A stretch of 64,000 nt of DNA from the NCBI GenBank assembly GCA_963734595.1, contig CAVTHV010000011.1:149512-213511 (forward strand). Direction: 5' to 3'. A model generated the notes under the pieces. It was not told where the DNA came from. It was given only the letters and a program-made list of their open reading frames with translations, and did no database searches. Positions 10,825-21,989 of the stretch are shown in pieces; the stretch's first letter is position 1, and each line of letters opens with the position of its first letter. This DNA is from CAKKQX01 sp963734595. Lineage in GTDB: Bacteria; Pseudomonadota; Gammaproteobacteria; Burkholderiales; SG8-41. The translations under genes were made by a program, and so were the position numbers.

Positions 10825-12628
10825 TTAGTGCCCCGCGTACATCCGGTCGATCTCGGCGTTGAACTTCTCCATCACCTTCGCGCGCTTGAGCTTCATGGTC
10901 GGCGTCAGCAGACCGTTCTCGACGGTCCACGGCTCGAGCGTGAGCGTTGCACGCCGCACCTGCGCATAGCCGGGGAACTCCTTCAGCTGTGCCGCGATGC
11001 GCTTGAGCACGATTTCCTCGGCCTGTTTCGATTGCACGTCGGCGCCCGCGTCGAGCCCGTGCTCGGCCGCGACCTTTTTCCAGTGGTCGGCGGCCAGCAC
11101 CGCCATCACGCTCAGGTACGGCTTGCCCTCGCCGAGCAGCATCACCTGCTCGAACAGCGGATCGCGCATGATCGCCGCCTCCATGTCGACCGGCGGCATC
11201 TTCTCGCCGTTGGACAGCACGATGATCTCCTTCAGCCGGCCGGTGATGAAGACGTGGCCTTGCGCGTCGATGCGCGCGGTGTCGCCGGAATTGAGCCAGC
11301 CGTCCGGCCCGATCATCGCCGCGTCGCCTCCGGATTGTTCCAGTAGCCGAGCATGACGTTCGGCCCCTTGATCAGCAGCGCGTCCTTGTCGCCGATTTTG
11401 ACCTCCACGCCCGGAATCGGCTGCCGACGCTCGCCGGCAGGTTGTCGTCCGGCCTGTTGGCGCACGCGACCGGGCTGGTTTCGGTCAGGCCGTAGCCCTG
11501 GAGCACCGTCAGTCCGAGGCCGATGAACACGCGCGAAATCGCCGGCGACAGCGCGGCGCCGCCGGAAATCGCAGCTCGCATGTTGCCGCCGAGCCGCGCC
11601 AGGACTTTGTTCGCCACCAGCGCGTTCAGCACCGGCCACAGCAGGAACGACGGCTTCCACGGCCCGCGCCCCTGCGCATGCTCGAAGCGCGCGTAGCCGA
11701 CCTCCACCGCCAGCAGGAACAGCTTCCTGCGAGCGCGGCCCCTCGTCGAGCTTGGCGCGGATCGCCGCCTAGACGCGCTCGTAGATGCGCGGCACCGAAA
11801 TCAGCATCGTCGGCCGTATCGTCTGCAGGTCCTCGCCGAGCTGCGGTATCGAGCGCGCATACGCCACCGTCGATCCCGCCATGATGGTCAGGTAGTAGCC
11901 GCAGGTGCGCTCGAAGGTGTGCGACAGCGGCAGGAACGACAGGAACAGGTCGTCATGGTCGACCGTCAGCACCTGCAGGCACGCCTCGGCATTGGTAAGA
12001 ATGTTGTGGTGCGACAGCATCACGCCCTTGGGACGCCCGGTGGTGCCCGAGGTGTAGACGATGGTCGCCAGCGCGTGCGGGTCGCGCGGCACGTGGCGCG
12101 TCTCGCCGCCCTCGTCCGGCAGCCAGTCGGCGATCGATTTCAGCCGCGGCTCGTCGCCGCCTCGGGCAGCGCCTTGACCGCGAGGATGCGCACGAGGCCG
12201 CCGAGCTGATCGCGCACGCCGGACAGGCCTGCCACTGCTCCGGGCCCTCGATCAGCAGCACTTTGCAGCCGGCGTCGTTGATGATGTAGGCGACGTTGTC
12301 CGGACGGTCCTGCGTGTACAGCGGCACCACGACCAGGCCGAGGCCGAGCGCCGCCTGATCGAAGATCACCCACTCGGGCGAGTTGCGCAGCATCACGGCG
12401 ACGCGGTCGCCGGCCTTCAGGCCGTCCTTTCTCCAGCGCCGCCTGCCAGCGCGCGACCTGGTGGTCGATCTGCGCCCAGGTGTAATCGCGCCAGTTGTCG
12501 TGCTGCTGGTTGAAGTCGCGGTAGGCGACCAGGTCCGGCGTGCGCTTGACGCGCTCGCGGAACAGGCCGTCGAGCGTGACCGCCGCCTCGACGGGATCAC
12601 ATGCTGAGCAGAATTCCGGCCGTGCCAC
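10825..12628 (-). pseudogene. Long-chain acyl-CoA ligase, AMP-forming (multiple frameshifts, one in-frame stop)
   Basis: The enzyme activates fatty acids with ATP and CoA. GTG 12628 sits directly after GAGGAGGAGG. The P-loop-like core reads TIVYTSGTTGRPKGVMLSHHN, then SFLPLSHTFERTCGYY, and GYGLTETSPV; the C-terminal part has GWLNSGDTARID and GRLKEIIVLSNGEK. The size (about 600 residues) and motifs match the long-chain ligase group with an 'LSFLPLSHxFER' motif. Frames change near 12430, 12160, 11690, 11430 and 11320; an in-frame TAG at 11770-11772 replaces what should be a tyrosine codon after RIYERV. These are probably base-calling errors because all motifs remain. Confidence 0.85.
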
Positions 12629-12748
12629 GATCCTCCTCCTCTTTTCGCTACCGCGCTTGGTAATCGTAACCGTGAGCCGTAAAGGCGCACGCTGCCGCAC
12701 TCCGGTGTCCAATTTGCCGGTTACCGCTCACGTCACCATTACGGAATT

Positions 12749-13570
12749 TCAGTCCAGGAACAGATCGCCGTATACAAACGCGCTCCCGGGGTCACCGCGT
12801 ATTGCTCGAAGTCGGTGACGCCCTCCTCGCGCAATACCGCCTCATCGATGTAGAAATTCCCGGTCGCGCTGCGGCTGTCGCGGCTGCAAGATCGCATACG
12901 CGGCATCGGCCATGATCGCGGGCTTGCGGCTCGCCTTCAGAATCGCCTCGGGAAAGTGCACTTCGATCGCCGCGGTCGCGATCGTGGTGCGCGGCCACAG
13001 CGAGTTGACGGCGATGCCGTGCGGCGAATTCGGCCGCCATGCCGAGCGTGCACATGCTCATGCCGTACTTGGCCATCGTATAGGCGATGTGGTCCTTGAA
13101 CCAGCGCGACTTCATGTTGAGCGGCGGCGACAGATTGAGGATGTGGGGATTGCGGCCTTTGGCCAGATACGGAATGCACGCCTGCGAACACGCAAAGGTG
13201 CCGCGCACATTGACGCCGAACATCAGGTCGAAGCGCTTCATCGGCGTCTCCAGCGTGCCGGTGAGCATGATCGCGCTCGCGTTGTTGACGAGGATGTCGA
13301 TGCCGCCGAACGTCGCCGCGGCCTCGCGGGCGGCCTCTGCACGGCATCCTCGTCGCGCACGTCGAGCTGGATCGGCAACGCCCGGCCGCCGGCCGCTTCG
13401 ACTTCCTGCGCGACGCTGTGGATGGTGCCCGGCAGCCTGGGATGCGGCTCGACCGTCTTGGCGCTGACCACGATGTTGGCGCCGTCGCGCGCGCAGCGCA
13501 GCGCGATCTCGCGGCCGATGCCGCGGCTCGCGCCGGTGATGAAGATCGTTTTTCCTTTCAGTCCAGCCAT
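12749..13570 (-). CDS. Short-chain dehydrogenase/reductase, HSDL2-like (frameshifted)
   Basis: An NAD(P)-dependent oxidoreductase. ATG 13570 follows GGAGG. The cofactor motif is TIFITGASRGIGREIAL (TGxxxGxG), the middle strand has LVNNASAIMLTGTLETP-type sequence after a frameshift near 13330, and the catalytic Tyr/Lys segment is AYTMAKYGMSM. NPHILNLSPPLN and GMAAEF match the hydroxysteroid-dehydrogenase-like 2 group, whose substrate is unsettled. Two further shifts near 13020 and 12880 lead to the end GSAFVYGDLFLD, TGA 12749-12751. It lies between fadE and the acyl-CoA ligase on the same strand, suggesting a lipid substrate. Confidence 0.75.
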
Positions 13571-13623
13571 CGCTCCTCCCTTATTCTTCCTGCCTGCCGC
13601 CGTGACCCCGCGCAACATCCCGG

Positions 13624-16124
13624 TCACGTTGTCCCGCGCAGCGCTTCGAACGTGACCGCCTGGGTGGTCTGGAAGATTTCAGTCTTGCCGAGGTCCTGCG
13701 GAAAATCATCGACCATGATGACCTTGCGGCGCAGCTGGTGCGCGCGCTCCAGCGTTTCCGCTTCGGCGCGGCTGATCACGCCTTTGGCGAGCGCCTGCGC
13801 GGCAAGCTGGTCGGCGAGTCTGCCTGCGATCGTGCCCGCCTTTGCGCGGCGCGGATCTTGGCTTCCACCGGCTCGGCCGCGATCACCGCGCGCAGCGCCG
13901 CTTCGAGGACCCCGACGGCGTCGTTCTCGTCTTGTGGACACGAAGACGCCCGCGGTCAGGCGCTCGCGCGCCGGCCCCGGATCGCGCAGAGATCGCACCA
14001 CCTGGCTGCCCAGTTCGTCACGCGGCGGCTTGAATTCACGGCCGAACGGAAAGATCAGCTCTGCAGCCCCAGGCAATGAAGCGGCCGGGCATGTTCACGA
14101 ACAGGCCGTAGAAGGCCTCGCTCGATGCGGTAGAGCGCGTCGCGCACCGACCAGTGCAGCAGCGGCAGGTCCTCGCGCCGGGCGGCCGTCATCCTCGTAG
14201 CGCTTGAGCGCGCACGAGGCGAGATAGAGCTGGCTCAGGATGTCGCCGAGCCGCGCCGACAGCCGCTCGCGGCGCTTGAATGCTCCGCCCAGCACGAGCA
14301 TCGCGACGTCCGCCAGCGAGCGCAAACGCGCTCGAGAAGCGCGTGAGCTGCTGGTAGTAGCGCCGGGTATGCGCGTCGCCCGGCACGCGCACGAAGCGCG
14401 CGCGCGGTCAGCCCCAGCCACAGCGCGCGCGCCTTGTTCGACACGACGAACGCGACGTGCCCGAAGAACGCGGCGTCGAAATCGCGCGAGCGCCTTCGCC
14501 GCGATCCGGCTCCCGCGTCGCGGCGATCTCCTTCAGCACGTACGGATGGCCGCGGATCGCGCCCTGGCCGAAGATGATCATGCGAGCGCGTCAGGATGTT
14601 GGCGCCCTCGACCGTGATGCGCGATCGGCATCTGCTGGTAGCGCGCGCGCCAGATAGTTGTTCGGCCCCATGCAGATGCCCTTGCCGCCGTGCACGTCCA
14701 TCGCGTCGTTGATGACCTGCCGCGCCGCGCTCGGTCAGGTGGTACTTGACGATCGCCGACACCACCGACGGCTTCTCGCCGAGATCGACCGCGCCGGCGG
14801 TCATCACGCGCGCGGCGTCCATGATGTAGGTGTTGCCGCCGATGCGCGCGAGCGCCTCCTCGACGCCTTCGAAGCGGCCGATCGACATCTTGAACTGCGT
14901 GCGCACGCGGCCGTAGGCGCCGGTGGTCAGCGCGCACAGCTTGGCGCATGCCGACGCCGTTCGCCGGCAGCGAGATCGAGCGGCCCGCGGCAAGGCAGTT
15001 CATCAGCATCTTCCAGCCCTGGCCGACGTAGTCCACGCCGCCGATCACGTAGTCCATCGGAATGAACACGTCCTTGCCCCAGGTCGGCCCGTTCATGAAC
15101 ACCGCGTTGAGCGGGCAGATGGCGGCGCCCGATGTGCACGCCCGGCGTGTGGGTCGGGATCAGCGCGAGCGTGATGCCGATGTCTTCCGCGCCGCCGAGC
15201 AGGCGGTCGGGATCGTAGAGGCGGAACGCGAGGCCCGAGCAGCGTCGCGATCGGCCCCAGCGTGATGTAGCGCTTCTCCCAGGTCAGCGCGGATGCCGAG
15301 CACGTCCGGTTTGCCCTCCCACTCGCCGCGGCAGACGATGCCGAAATCGGGAATGCCGCCGGCGTCCGAGCCCGCTTCGGGGCTGGTCAGCGCGAAGCAC
15401 GGCATCTCGAGCCCTTGGCGAGCCGCGGCAGGTAGTGGTTCTTCTGCTCGTCGGTGCCGTAGTGCAGCAGCAGTTCGGCCGGCCCGAGCGAGTTCGGCAC
15501 CATCACCGACACCGCGGCGGTGCCGCTGCGCGTGGTGAGCTTCATCACCACTTCCGAATGCGCGAGCGCGGAAAAGCCGAGGCCGCCGTACTGCTTCGGA
15601 ATGATCATGCCGAGAAAGCCCTGGTCCTTGATGAACTGCCACACGTGCGGCGGCAGATCGTGGAGCTCGTGCGTGATCTGCCAGTCGTCGCATCATCGCG
15701 GCACAGCTCCTCGACCGGGCCGTCGAGGAAGGCGCGCTCCTCCGCGCTCAGCGTCGGCTTCGGGATACGCCAGCAGCTTGTTCCAGTCCGGCTTGCCGCT
15801 GAACAGATCGCCGTCCCACCACACGGTGCCGGCGTCGAGCGCTTCCTGCTCGGTCTGCGACACCTGCGGCAGGATGCGGCGGAACAGCGTCAGCAGCGGC
15901 TCGCTGAGCAACGTGCGGCGCAGCGGCGTCGGATTGCGGAGAACCGCGCCGACGATGAGCAAGACCCACAACGCGCCGAGCGTCGACGAAGACCAGCCGG
16001 AATACGCGGTGAGCAAACCCATGCCGGCCGCGGCGGCAATGGTCCATGCGATTGCAGGCAGGCGGTGATAGGCGAAAGTCCAGCTGACCGCAATTGCAGC
16101 GAGAATGATCAGAGCGACATTCAT
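13624..16124 (-). pseudogene. fadE: Acyl-CoA dehydrogenase FadE, membrane-anchored (many frameshifts)
   Basis: FadE performs the first oxidation of fatty acyl-CoA. ATG 16124 follows AAGGAG. The N-terminus has two hydrophobic segments (MNVALIILAAIAVSWTF and a second about residues 25-60), then SQTEQEALDAGTVWWDGDLF as in E. coli FadE. Later fragments read GFLGMIIPKQYGGLGFSALA, FALTSPEAGSDAGGIPDFG, VIGGVDYVGQGWKMLMNCLA and VHGGKGICMGPNNYL-like sequence across breaks. At least ten frame changes are seen, several in GC-dinucleotide runs (for example 14640-14652). The span fits about 830 residues (E. coli 814). Its start overlaps that of the divergent regulator fragment. Confidence 0.85.
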
Positions 16125-17176
16125 GACTGCTCCTTGGCTGGCCGGTAATTCTCCAGCGAACTTGCACCGGAACGCTTATGTCGCGCTCGACAGCGGGCGC
16201 CGTGCACGCTCCGGCATGCGCGCGCTGCGCCAGGCGCTCGCCGTGGGCAAGCCGCGCGATTATCTTTCGTTTCCGCTCTGGCGTCTGAGATGCTGGCGCG
16301 GCGTGCAGCATCGCGCTGAGGCGGACATCGAGCCGGATTTCGTCGCGAGGCTGATCAAGGAGCGTTCCCTGGAACTCGACGCGGCCAACTCCGCGCTGCT
16401 CGACTGGCCGTGGCCGCTGCGCGTGCAGACGCTGGGGCAGTTCCGTGTGTTCAGGGACGGAGAGCCGATCGCGTTCACGGGCAAAGCGCAACGCCGGCCG
16501 CTCGATCTCCTGAAAGTCGTCATCGCCTGCGGCGGCCGCGACGTAAGCGAGGAACGGGTAATCGAAGCACTGTGGCCGCGCATCGACGGCGACTCGGCCC
16601 ACCAGTCGTTCACCACCACGCTGCACCGGCTGCGCAAACTGCTCGGCACGGAGCGCGCGATCCAGCTCTCCGACGGCAAACTCACGCTCGACGGCCGCCT
16701 GATCTGGCTCGACACATGGGCCTTCGAGCAAATTATTGTCCGCAACACTCAGGCCCTGCGTCCCAAACCCGATGAAGCCACAATCGACAGCGCGGGGCTG
16801 GCAGAGCTGGCCGCGCGGCTGCTCGAAGCGTTATCCAGGCCCGTTTCTCACCAGCGAACCGGAACAGGCGTGGATCCTGCCGCTGCGTGACCGGCTCCGT
16901 CAGCGTTTCGTGCGCACCGCGGCCGACGTTGCGCGCCACTGGCAGCAGGCCGGCGCCCCCGAGCGCGCGATCGACCTGCTCGAGCACGCGATCGAACTCG
17001 ATCACGCGAGCGAGGGCATCTATCGCAGCCTGATGGAATGCTATGCGCTGCTCGGGCGGCGCGCCGAGGCAGTCGATACCTACGGCCGCTGCCGCAAGAT
17101 GCTCGCGGCCACCCTGCGGGTCGAGCCCTCCCCCGAAACTACCGCGCTCTACGAAAAACTCACTCAGGCCGCGTGA
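16123..17176 (+). pseudogene. SARP/BTAD-type transcriptional regulator, 5'-truncated, one frameshift
   Basis: The preserved part is the C-terminal third of a large regulator: a winged-helix/AfsR-like domain starting LRVQTLGQFRVFRDGEPI, with SFTTTLHRLRKLLG, followed by a bacterial transcriptional activator domain with tetratricopeptide-like helices (ERAIDLLEHAIELDHASEG, AVDTYGRCRKMLAATL). Full-length relatives of this composition normally have a long N-terminal ATPase region, which is missing. A frameshift near 16838 joins the two halves. The nominal ATG 16123 overlaps the divergent fadE start codon, leaving no promoter space. It is most simply the remnant of a larger gene. The stop is TGA 17174-17176. 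Confidence 0.7.
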
Positions 17177-17199
17177 ATCATTCCTGCCTGTCGATTCGG

Positions 17200-17236
17200 G
17201 AATACAGTAATCCGTTGTTTTAGACAGTATTTTTTC
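17200..17236 (+). terminator. Weak candidate terminator after the regulator fragment
   Basis: GAATAC and GTATT can pair around an AT-rich loop just before a run of six T residues, 25-60 bp after the regulator stop. The stem is short. The rest of the 200-bp gap to the lipoprotein gene shows no other structure. Confidence 0.3.
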
Positions 17237-17376
17237 ATGCATTGATCTGTAAGCGATGGGTAACCCGTGCGTAAGTTATCGGCAATCCCCGCCGATTCAG
17301 GATGACCTCATCGCACCGCGGCCGCTTCAACGGACCGAAGCCAAACCCGCAAAGCGATCAACAAGGAGGTCACATC

Positions 17377-17923
17377 ATGAACGCAACATTTACATTTCAG
17401 GGGCACAAGCTGGCCATACCGGACAAAACACGCACAATGCTTCGCGTTTAACGCGCTTCGCAGTCGCGGCGGCGTTTCCGGCGCTGGCGCTATCCGGTTG
17501 TTACGTCATGCCAGTCGGGCAGGATACGAGCGGCAATCCGTACTACGTCTACTCGCCGGTGCCGGTGTCGCCGGCGCAGAGCACGCCAGGCGCACGTTGG
17601 TCCTTCCCGGGGGGCCGATGCCGGCCGTGCTCAATGTCCGCCTCTACCCGTCCAACGACCTCGCCAACCAGACGGGCGTGCTGACCGGCCAGGTCACCAA
17701 CATGATGAATGGCAAAGGCCGGTTCAGTTTCAATTACCAGGGTGAAACGCTGGTCGGAGAAGCGACGCGCGTCGCCAACGACGAGCGGCGCGGCGTGGCC
17801 AGCGCTTATGGTCCGCGCGGCATATTCGCGCAATGCGAATATCAGATGAGCAACCCCAAACTGGGCGCCGGCACGTGCACGTTTTCGAATGGCGCGCAGT
17901 ACCAGGCCCACATCGGCAACTGA
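17377..17923 (+). CDS. Small lipoprotein, function unknown (two frameshifts)
   Basis: A strong AAGGAGG (17363-17369) precedes ATG 17377. After about 18 codons the frame shifts near 17430 to an export signal with lipobox LALSGC (cysteine followed by YVMPVG), then again near 17595-17610 to a conserved tail: PMPAVLNVRLYPSNDLANQT, GKGRFSFNYQGETLVGEATR and a cysteine pair in FAQCEYQMSNPKLGAGTCTF, ending at TGA 17921-17923. The protein of about 180 residues should sit on a membrane facing the periplasm. It appears monocistronic; neighbours give no clue to function. Confidence 0.65.
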
Positions 17924-17968
17924 GCGGCATCACGCAAATTGCCGCACCGCGCGCGGCGACCTGACGCG

Positions 17969-18775
17969 CTACCCCGTTGTCAGGCCACGCAGCGCGCGCA
18001 CGCGCTCCTGCCCCGCCGCCATCATCAGGTTCCATTCGCTGGCGGCGGTGATGAATTGGGCGCCCATCTTCACCACGGGCGCGAGCATTTTCAACACATC
18101 GCCGCCGGTCAGTCCGCCGACCCCGGCGAATTTACCGTTCGCGCGGCACGCCTTGATCACGCGCTCGATGGCAGCCATCACGTCCGGATGCGTGAGTTCG
18201 CCCGGATGGCCGAGGTCGGTCGACAGGTCGTTGGTGCCGATATGAACCACGTCGACGCCGGGCACCGCAGCAATGGCCTCGACGTTGTCGACCGCGGCCT
18301 TGCTCTCGAGCATCAGGATCAGCAGCGTCGCGTCGTTCATCGCCTTGCGCGCTTCGGCCGCCGGCACGGGACGGTAGCCGAAATTCGCCCAGCCGCCGAA
18401 CGCGCCGCGGTTGCCGACGGGCGGATACTTGCAGGCGAGAACGGACTGGCGCGCGTCGTCCGCGGTCGTGACCTCGGGCATGATGATCCCCATCGCGCCA
18501 TTGTCGAGCATCCTCAGCGCGGCCGCGTAGTCCTTCTCGGGCACGCGCACCAGCGGCGCCATGCCCATGTTCATTGCGGCGACGGCCATCTGCGAGACCT
18601 CGTATTCCGGAATCACGCCGTGCTGCAGATCGAAGAACAAACCGTCGAACCCGCACTGTTTCGCGGCGAGCGCGATGTCCACCGTGCGCGCGTGGCGGAT
18701 CATGAGGTTCAGTCCCAGCCCGCCGCTTTTCATGCGTTCCAGCAGCGGGTTGATCAAAAGAGGCGCTGAAGCCAT
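17969..18775 (-). CDS. HpcH/HpaI aldolase/citrate lyase family protein
   Basis: An intact 268-residue enzyme of the class II, metal-dependent aldolase family that cleaves or forms hydroxy-keto acids. Signatures are GFDGLFFDLQHGVI (about 43-56), RVPEKD, IIMPEVTTADDAR with the metal-binding glutamate, ANFGYRP, LILMLESKAAVDNV and VDVVHIGTNDLSTDLG. The frame starts MASAPLL at 18775. Members act on 4-hydroxy-2-ketoheptanedioate, ketodeoxyrhamnonate and similar compounds; the sequence alone does not select one. It is the last gene of a same-strand run with the exporter and acyl-CoA dehydrogenase upstream. Confidence 0.85.
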   Translation of the reverse strand: MASAPLLINPLLERMKSGGLGLNLMIRHARTVDIALAAKQCGFDGLFFDLQHGVIPEYEVSQMAVAAMNMGMAPLVRVPEKDYAAALRMLDNGAMGIIMPEVTTADDARQSVLACKYPPVGNRGAFGGWANFGYRPVPAAEARKAMNDATLLILMLESKAAVDNVEAIAAVPGVDVVHIGTNDLSTDLGHPGELTHPDVMAAIERVIKACRANGKFAGVGGLTGGDVLKMLAPVVKMGAQFITAASEWNLMMAAGQERVRALRGLTTG

Positions 18776-18811
18776 TGGGGTTCTCCCGGGAAAAATATTC
18801 GGATCAACAGA

Positions 18812-19125
18812 TCAACTGACGAGCTTGAGGCCGACGATGCCGGCAAGGATCAGCCCGATGCAGGCGAGCCGCGCGACGGTCGCCGGTTCCCCCAGCAGCA
18901 CGATGCCCAGGATGACGGTGCCCGCGGCGCCGATGCCGGTCCACACTGCGTAGCCTGTTCCGATTGGCAGCGTGCGGACCGCGACCGCGAGCAGGTAAAC
19001 GCTGACGATCATGGCGGCGATCGTCAATACGCTGGGCCACCAGCGCGTGAAGCCCGCGGTGTACTGAGGCCGATCGCCCAGCCCACTTCGAACAGGCCCG
19101 CGACAAACAGTACCGTCCATGCCAT
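18812..19125 (-). CDS. Small multidrug resistance family transporter, SugE/Gdx-like (one frameshift)
   Basis: A four-helix inner-membrane exporter. ATG 19125 follows AGAGGAA and reads MAWTVLFVAGLFEVGWAIGL with the essential membrane glutamate in helix 1 (E13). A missing base near 19066 is needed to continue QYTAGFTRWWPSV, then YAVWTGIGAAGTVILGI and GIVGLKLVS, TGA 18812-18814. The GxxWxxG-like WTGIGAAG and the tail are closer to SugE/Gdx guanidinium exporters than to EmrE. No guanidine riboswitch is visible upstream; the preceding 24 bp end at the dehydrogenase stop, suggesting co-transcription. Confidence 0.8.
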
Positions 19126-19148
19126 GGGGGTTCCTCTGGAAATTACGG

Positions 19149-20947
19149 CTAGAATTTCGCCGGATCGAGTGCGAGCACGCTGTCCGCGCCGCGCACGACC
19201 TCGCGGGTCAGCGCAAACGCTTTCGGCAGCTCGTGCTCGGCGTAGAAGCGCGCGGTGGCGAGTTTGCGCGACCAGGAAATCCCGGTCTCGCATCCGCGTT
19301 GCGCGAGCTTTGACCCGCGCGACGAGCGCAGCGCGCGCCATCATGCCAGCCGCCGGCGACGGTACCGAACAGCTTGAGGTAGGGCACGCTCACGCCGAAA
19401 GCCGCTTTTGCATTCTTCGGGAAAGTTTCGACCAGCCAGTGCGTCGCTTCTTCGAGGCTATCGACGGCTTCCTTGAGGTTCGCGCGCATCGCAGCGAACT
19501 CGTTTCCGTCTTTCGCGAGCAGCACATCCAGCCGGCGCATTTCTCCGATGACGGCAAAGGCGGTTTCGCCTTTTTCGAATGCGACCTTGCGGCCGATCAG
19601 GTCCGCGGCCTGGATGCCGGTGGTGCCTTCGTAAATCGTGGTGATGCGCGCATCGCGCAGGTATTGCGCCGCGCCGGTTTCCTCGACATAGCCCATGCCG
19701 CCGTGGATCTGGACGCCGGTCGTGGCGATGTCCACGCTGCTCTCGGTGCACCAGCCCTTGACGATCGGCGTCAGCAGATCGACCAGCGCCTGCTGCCTGC
19801 GCGCGCTCTTTCGCGTCCGGGTGAAGTTTCGCGCCGTCGAGCGCCGCGGCAGCGGTATAGGCGAGCGCGCGCATCGCCTCGGTCTGCGCTTTCATCGACA
19901 TCAGCATGCGCCGCACGTCGGGATGGTGGATGATGGTCACGCGGTCGCCGCTCCTCTGGCCGATCTCGCGCCCCTGCACGCGCGTTTTCGCGTAGTCGAG
20001 CGCGTGCTGGTAGGCGCGCTCCGCGAGCGCCACGCCCTCGACGCCGACGCCGAGCCGCGCATGGTTCATCATCGTGAACATGTACTCGAGGCCGCGGTTC
20101 TCCTCGCCGACCAGGTAGCCGATCGCGCCCTTGCCGTCGCCATAGGCGAGCACGCAGGTCGGACTCGCGTGGATGCCGAGCTTGTGCTCGATCGACACGC
20201 ACCGGACGTCGTTGCGCTCGCCGCGGCTGCCGTCGGCGTTGACCAGAAACTTGGGCACGATGAACAGCGAAATGCCCTTCACGCCTTCCGGCGCGTCGGG
20301 CGTGCGCGCGAGCACGAGGTGGACGATGTTGTCCGCCATGTCGTGCTCGCCCCACGTGATGAAAATCTTGGTGCCGTGGATGCGGTAGTGGTCGCCTTCG
20401 GGCACCGCGCGCGTGCGCACCGCGGAGAGATCCGAGCCGGCCTGCGGCTCGGTGAGATTCATGGTCCCGCGTCCACTCGCCGGACGTGAGCTTCGGCAGC
20501 CAGGTTTCCTGCTGCTGCCGCGTGCCATGAGCATGCAGCACCTCCATGACGCCGCTGGTGAGCATCGGGCACAGGCAGAACGCCATGTTGGCGCTGTTCC
20601 ACATTTCCTGCACCGGCATCGCGACGCTGTGCGGCAGTCCCTGCCCGCCGAACTCCGGCTGTCCTCGCCAGGCCGTTCCAGCCGGCCGCGATGAACTGCC
20701 GGTAGGCGTTGCCGAAGCCGTCGGGGGCCGCAACCTTGCCATCGACCAGCCGCGCGCCCTGCCGGTCGCCGCTTTGGTTCAGCGGATCGAGCACTTCCTG
20801 CGCGAACTTTGCCGCCTCACCGAGTACCGCGTCGACGAGATCGGCGCTGACTTCCTCGCAGCCCGGCAGCGCGGCGATCGCATCGAGCCCGATGAGCTCC
20901 CTGATCACGAACTGCATGTCCGTGAGCGGCGCGGCGTAGGTGGACAT
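19149..20947 (-). pseudogene. Acyl-CoA dehydrogenase, DmdC-like (multiple frameshifts)
   Basis: A long acyl-CoA dehydrogenase of about 600 residues with the extra C-terminal domain of 3-methylmercaptopropionyl-CoA dehydrogenase-like proteins. ATG 20947 follows GGAGG. Visible pieces include PEFGGQGLPHSVAMPVQEMW, GTMNLTEPQAGSDLSAVRTR, HGTKIFITWGEHDMADN, GYLVGEENRGLEYMF and GVQIHGGMGYVEETGAAQYL, then RDARITTIYEGTTGIQAADL. Frames shift near 20665, 20470, 19805, 19745 and 19290. It lies next to etfAB, its likely electron acceptor, and 2.5 kb from a DmdB-like ligase. The true substrate may be another acyl-CoA. Confidence 0.85.
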
Positions 20948-20957
20948 GTATTCACCT

Positions 20958-21059
20958 CCGTGAATCGTGAATTGTAAATCGTGAACGGCGTAAACCGCGT
21001 CACGCGATCACGCTGCGCTCTGACGCATTCACGTTTCACGATTCACGCTTCACGGAATC
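20958..21059. repeat. Inverted array of CGTGAATCGTGAA words between etfA and the dehydrogenase
   Basis: The left arm (20958-20988) is made of CGTGAATCGTGAA words and the right arm (21027-21059) of their complement TTCACGATTCACG, separated by about 40 bp. The right arm contains the etfA stop codon (TGA at 21052-21050). The same vocabulary reappears at 57.9-58.0 kb and, in short form, at 23.17-23.22 kb. Confidence 0.75.
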
Positions 21060-21989
21060 AACAGCGCCTGCGTGAGCTCCGGCACCGCCTTGAACAGGTC
21101 TTCGACCAGCCAGTAGCTCGCCACCGAGAAAATCGGCGCCTCCGGATCCTTGTTGATGGCGACGATCACCTTGCTGTCCTTCATGCCGGCCAGGTGCTGG
21201 ATGGCGCCGGAAATGCCGACCGCGATGTAGAGCTCGGGCGCGACGATCTTGCCGGTCTGCCCGACCTGGTAATCGTTGGGCACGAAGCCGGAATCGACCG
21301 CGGCGCGCGAGGCGCCGACCGCGGCGCCGAGCTTGTCGGCGAGCGCTTCGAGAATCTTGAAGTTCTCGGCGCTGCCCATGCCGCGCCCGCCGGAGACGAC
21401 GATGCGCGCGGCGGTCAGTTCCGGGCGGTCGGACTTGGACAACTCCTGGCCGTTGAATTTCGACAGCCCGCGTATCCGCAGCCGGCGCGAGGTTCTCGAC
21501 CGGCGCGGCCGCAGCACTCTCGCCTGCCGCATCGAACGCGGTGGCGCGCACCGTCATCACCTTGATCTTGTCCTTCGACTGCACCGTCGCCAGCACGTTG
21601 CCGGCGTAGATCGGGCGCACGAACGTATCCGGCGATTCCACCGCGCTGATCTCGGAGATCTGCTGCACGTCGAGCAGCGCCGCCAGCCGCGGCATGAAGT
21701 TCTTGCCGACGCCGGTCGCGGGCGCGACGATGTGGGTGTAGTTGCCGGCTATGGTCAGCACCAGCGCCGCGATGTTTTCGGCGAGAGCGCCCTCATATTG
21801 AGGCGCGTCGCACAACAGCACTTTGGCGACGCCCGCCACCTTGGCCGCGGCCTGCGCCGCCGCGCCGCATTGATGGCCGACGATGAGCACCGTCACGCTG
21901 TCGCCCATTTTCGCGGCAGCGGCGACGGTGTTGGTGACGCCGGGCTTCAGTTGCCGGTTGTCGTGTTCCGCTATGACGAGGATTGCCAT
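21050..21989 (-). CDS. etfA: Electron transfer flavoprotein alpha subunit (one frameshift)
   Basis: EtfA binds FAD and accepts electrons from acyl-CoA dehydrogenases. It starts MAILVIAEHDNRQLKPG at 21989, immediately after the etfB stop (TGA then ATG). The C-terminal FAD domain carries RIVVSGGRGMGSAENFKILE, then VGASRAAVDSGFVPNDYQVG-type sequence, GQTGKIVAPELYIAVGISG and INKDPEAPIF, all family signatures. One base change near 21483 shifts the frame between the two domains. The span of about 313 codons is normal. Confidence 0.92.

Noticed and set aside
19126..19200. Guanidine riboswitch upstream of the SugE/Gdx-like gene
   Set aside because: The region is the 3' end of the preceding dehydrogenase gene and lacks the paired ACGR hairpins of the mini-ykkC class.
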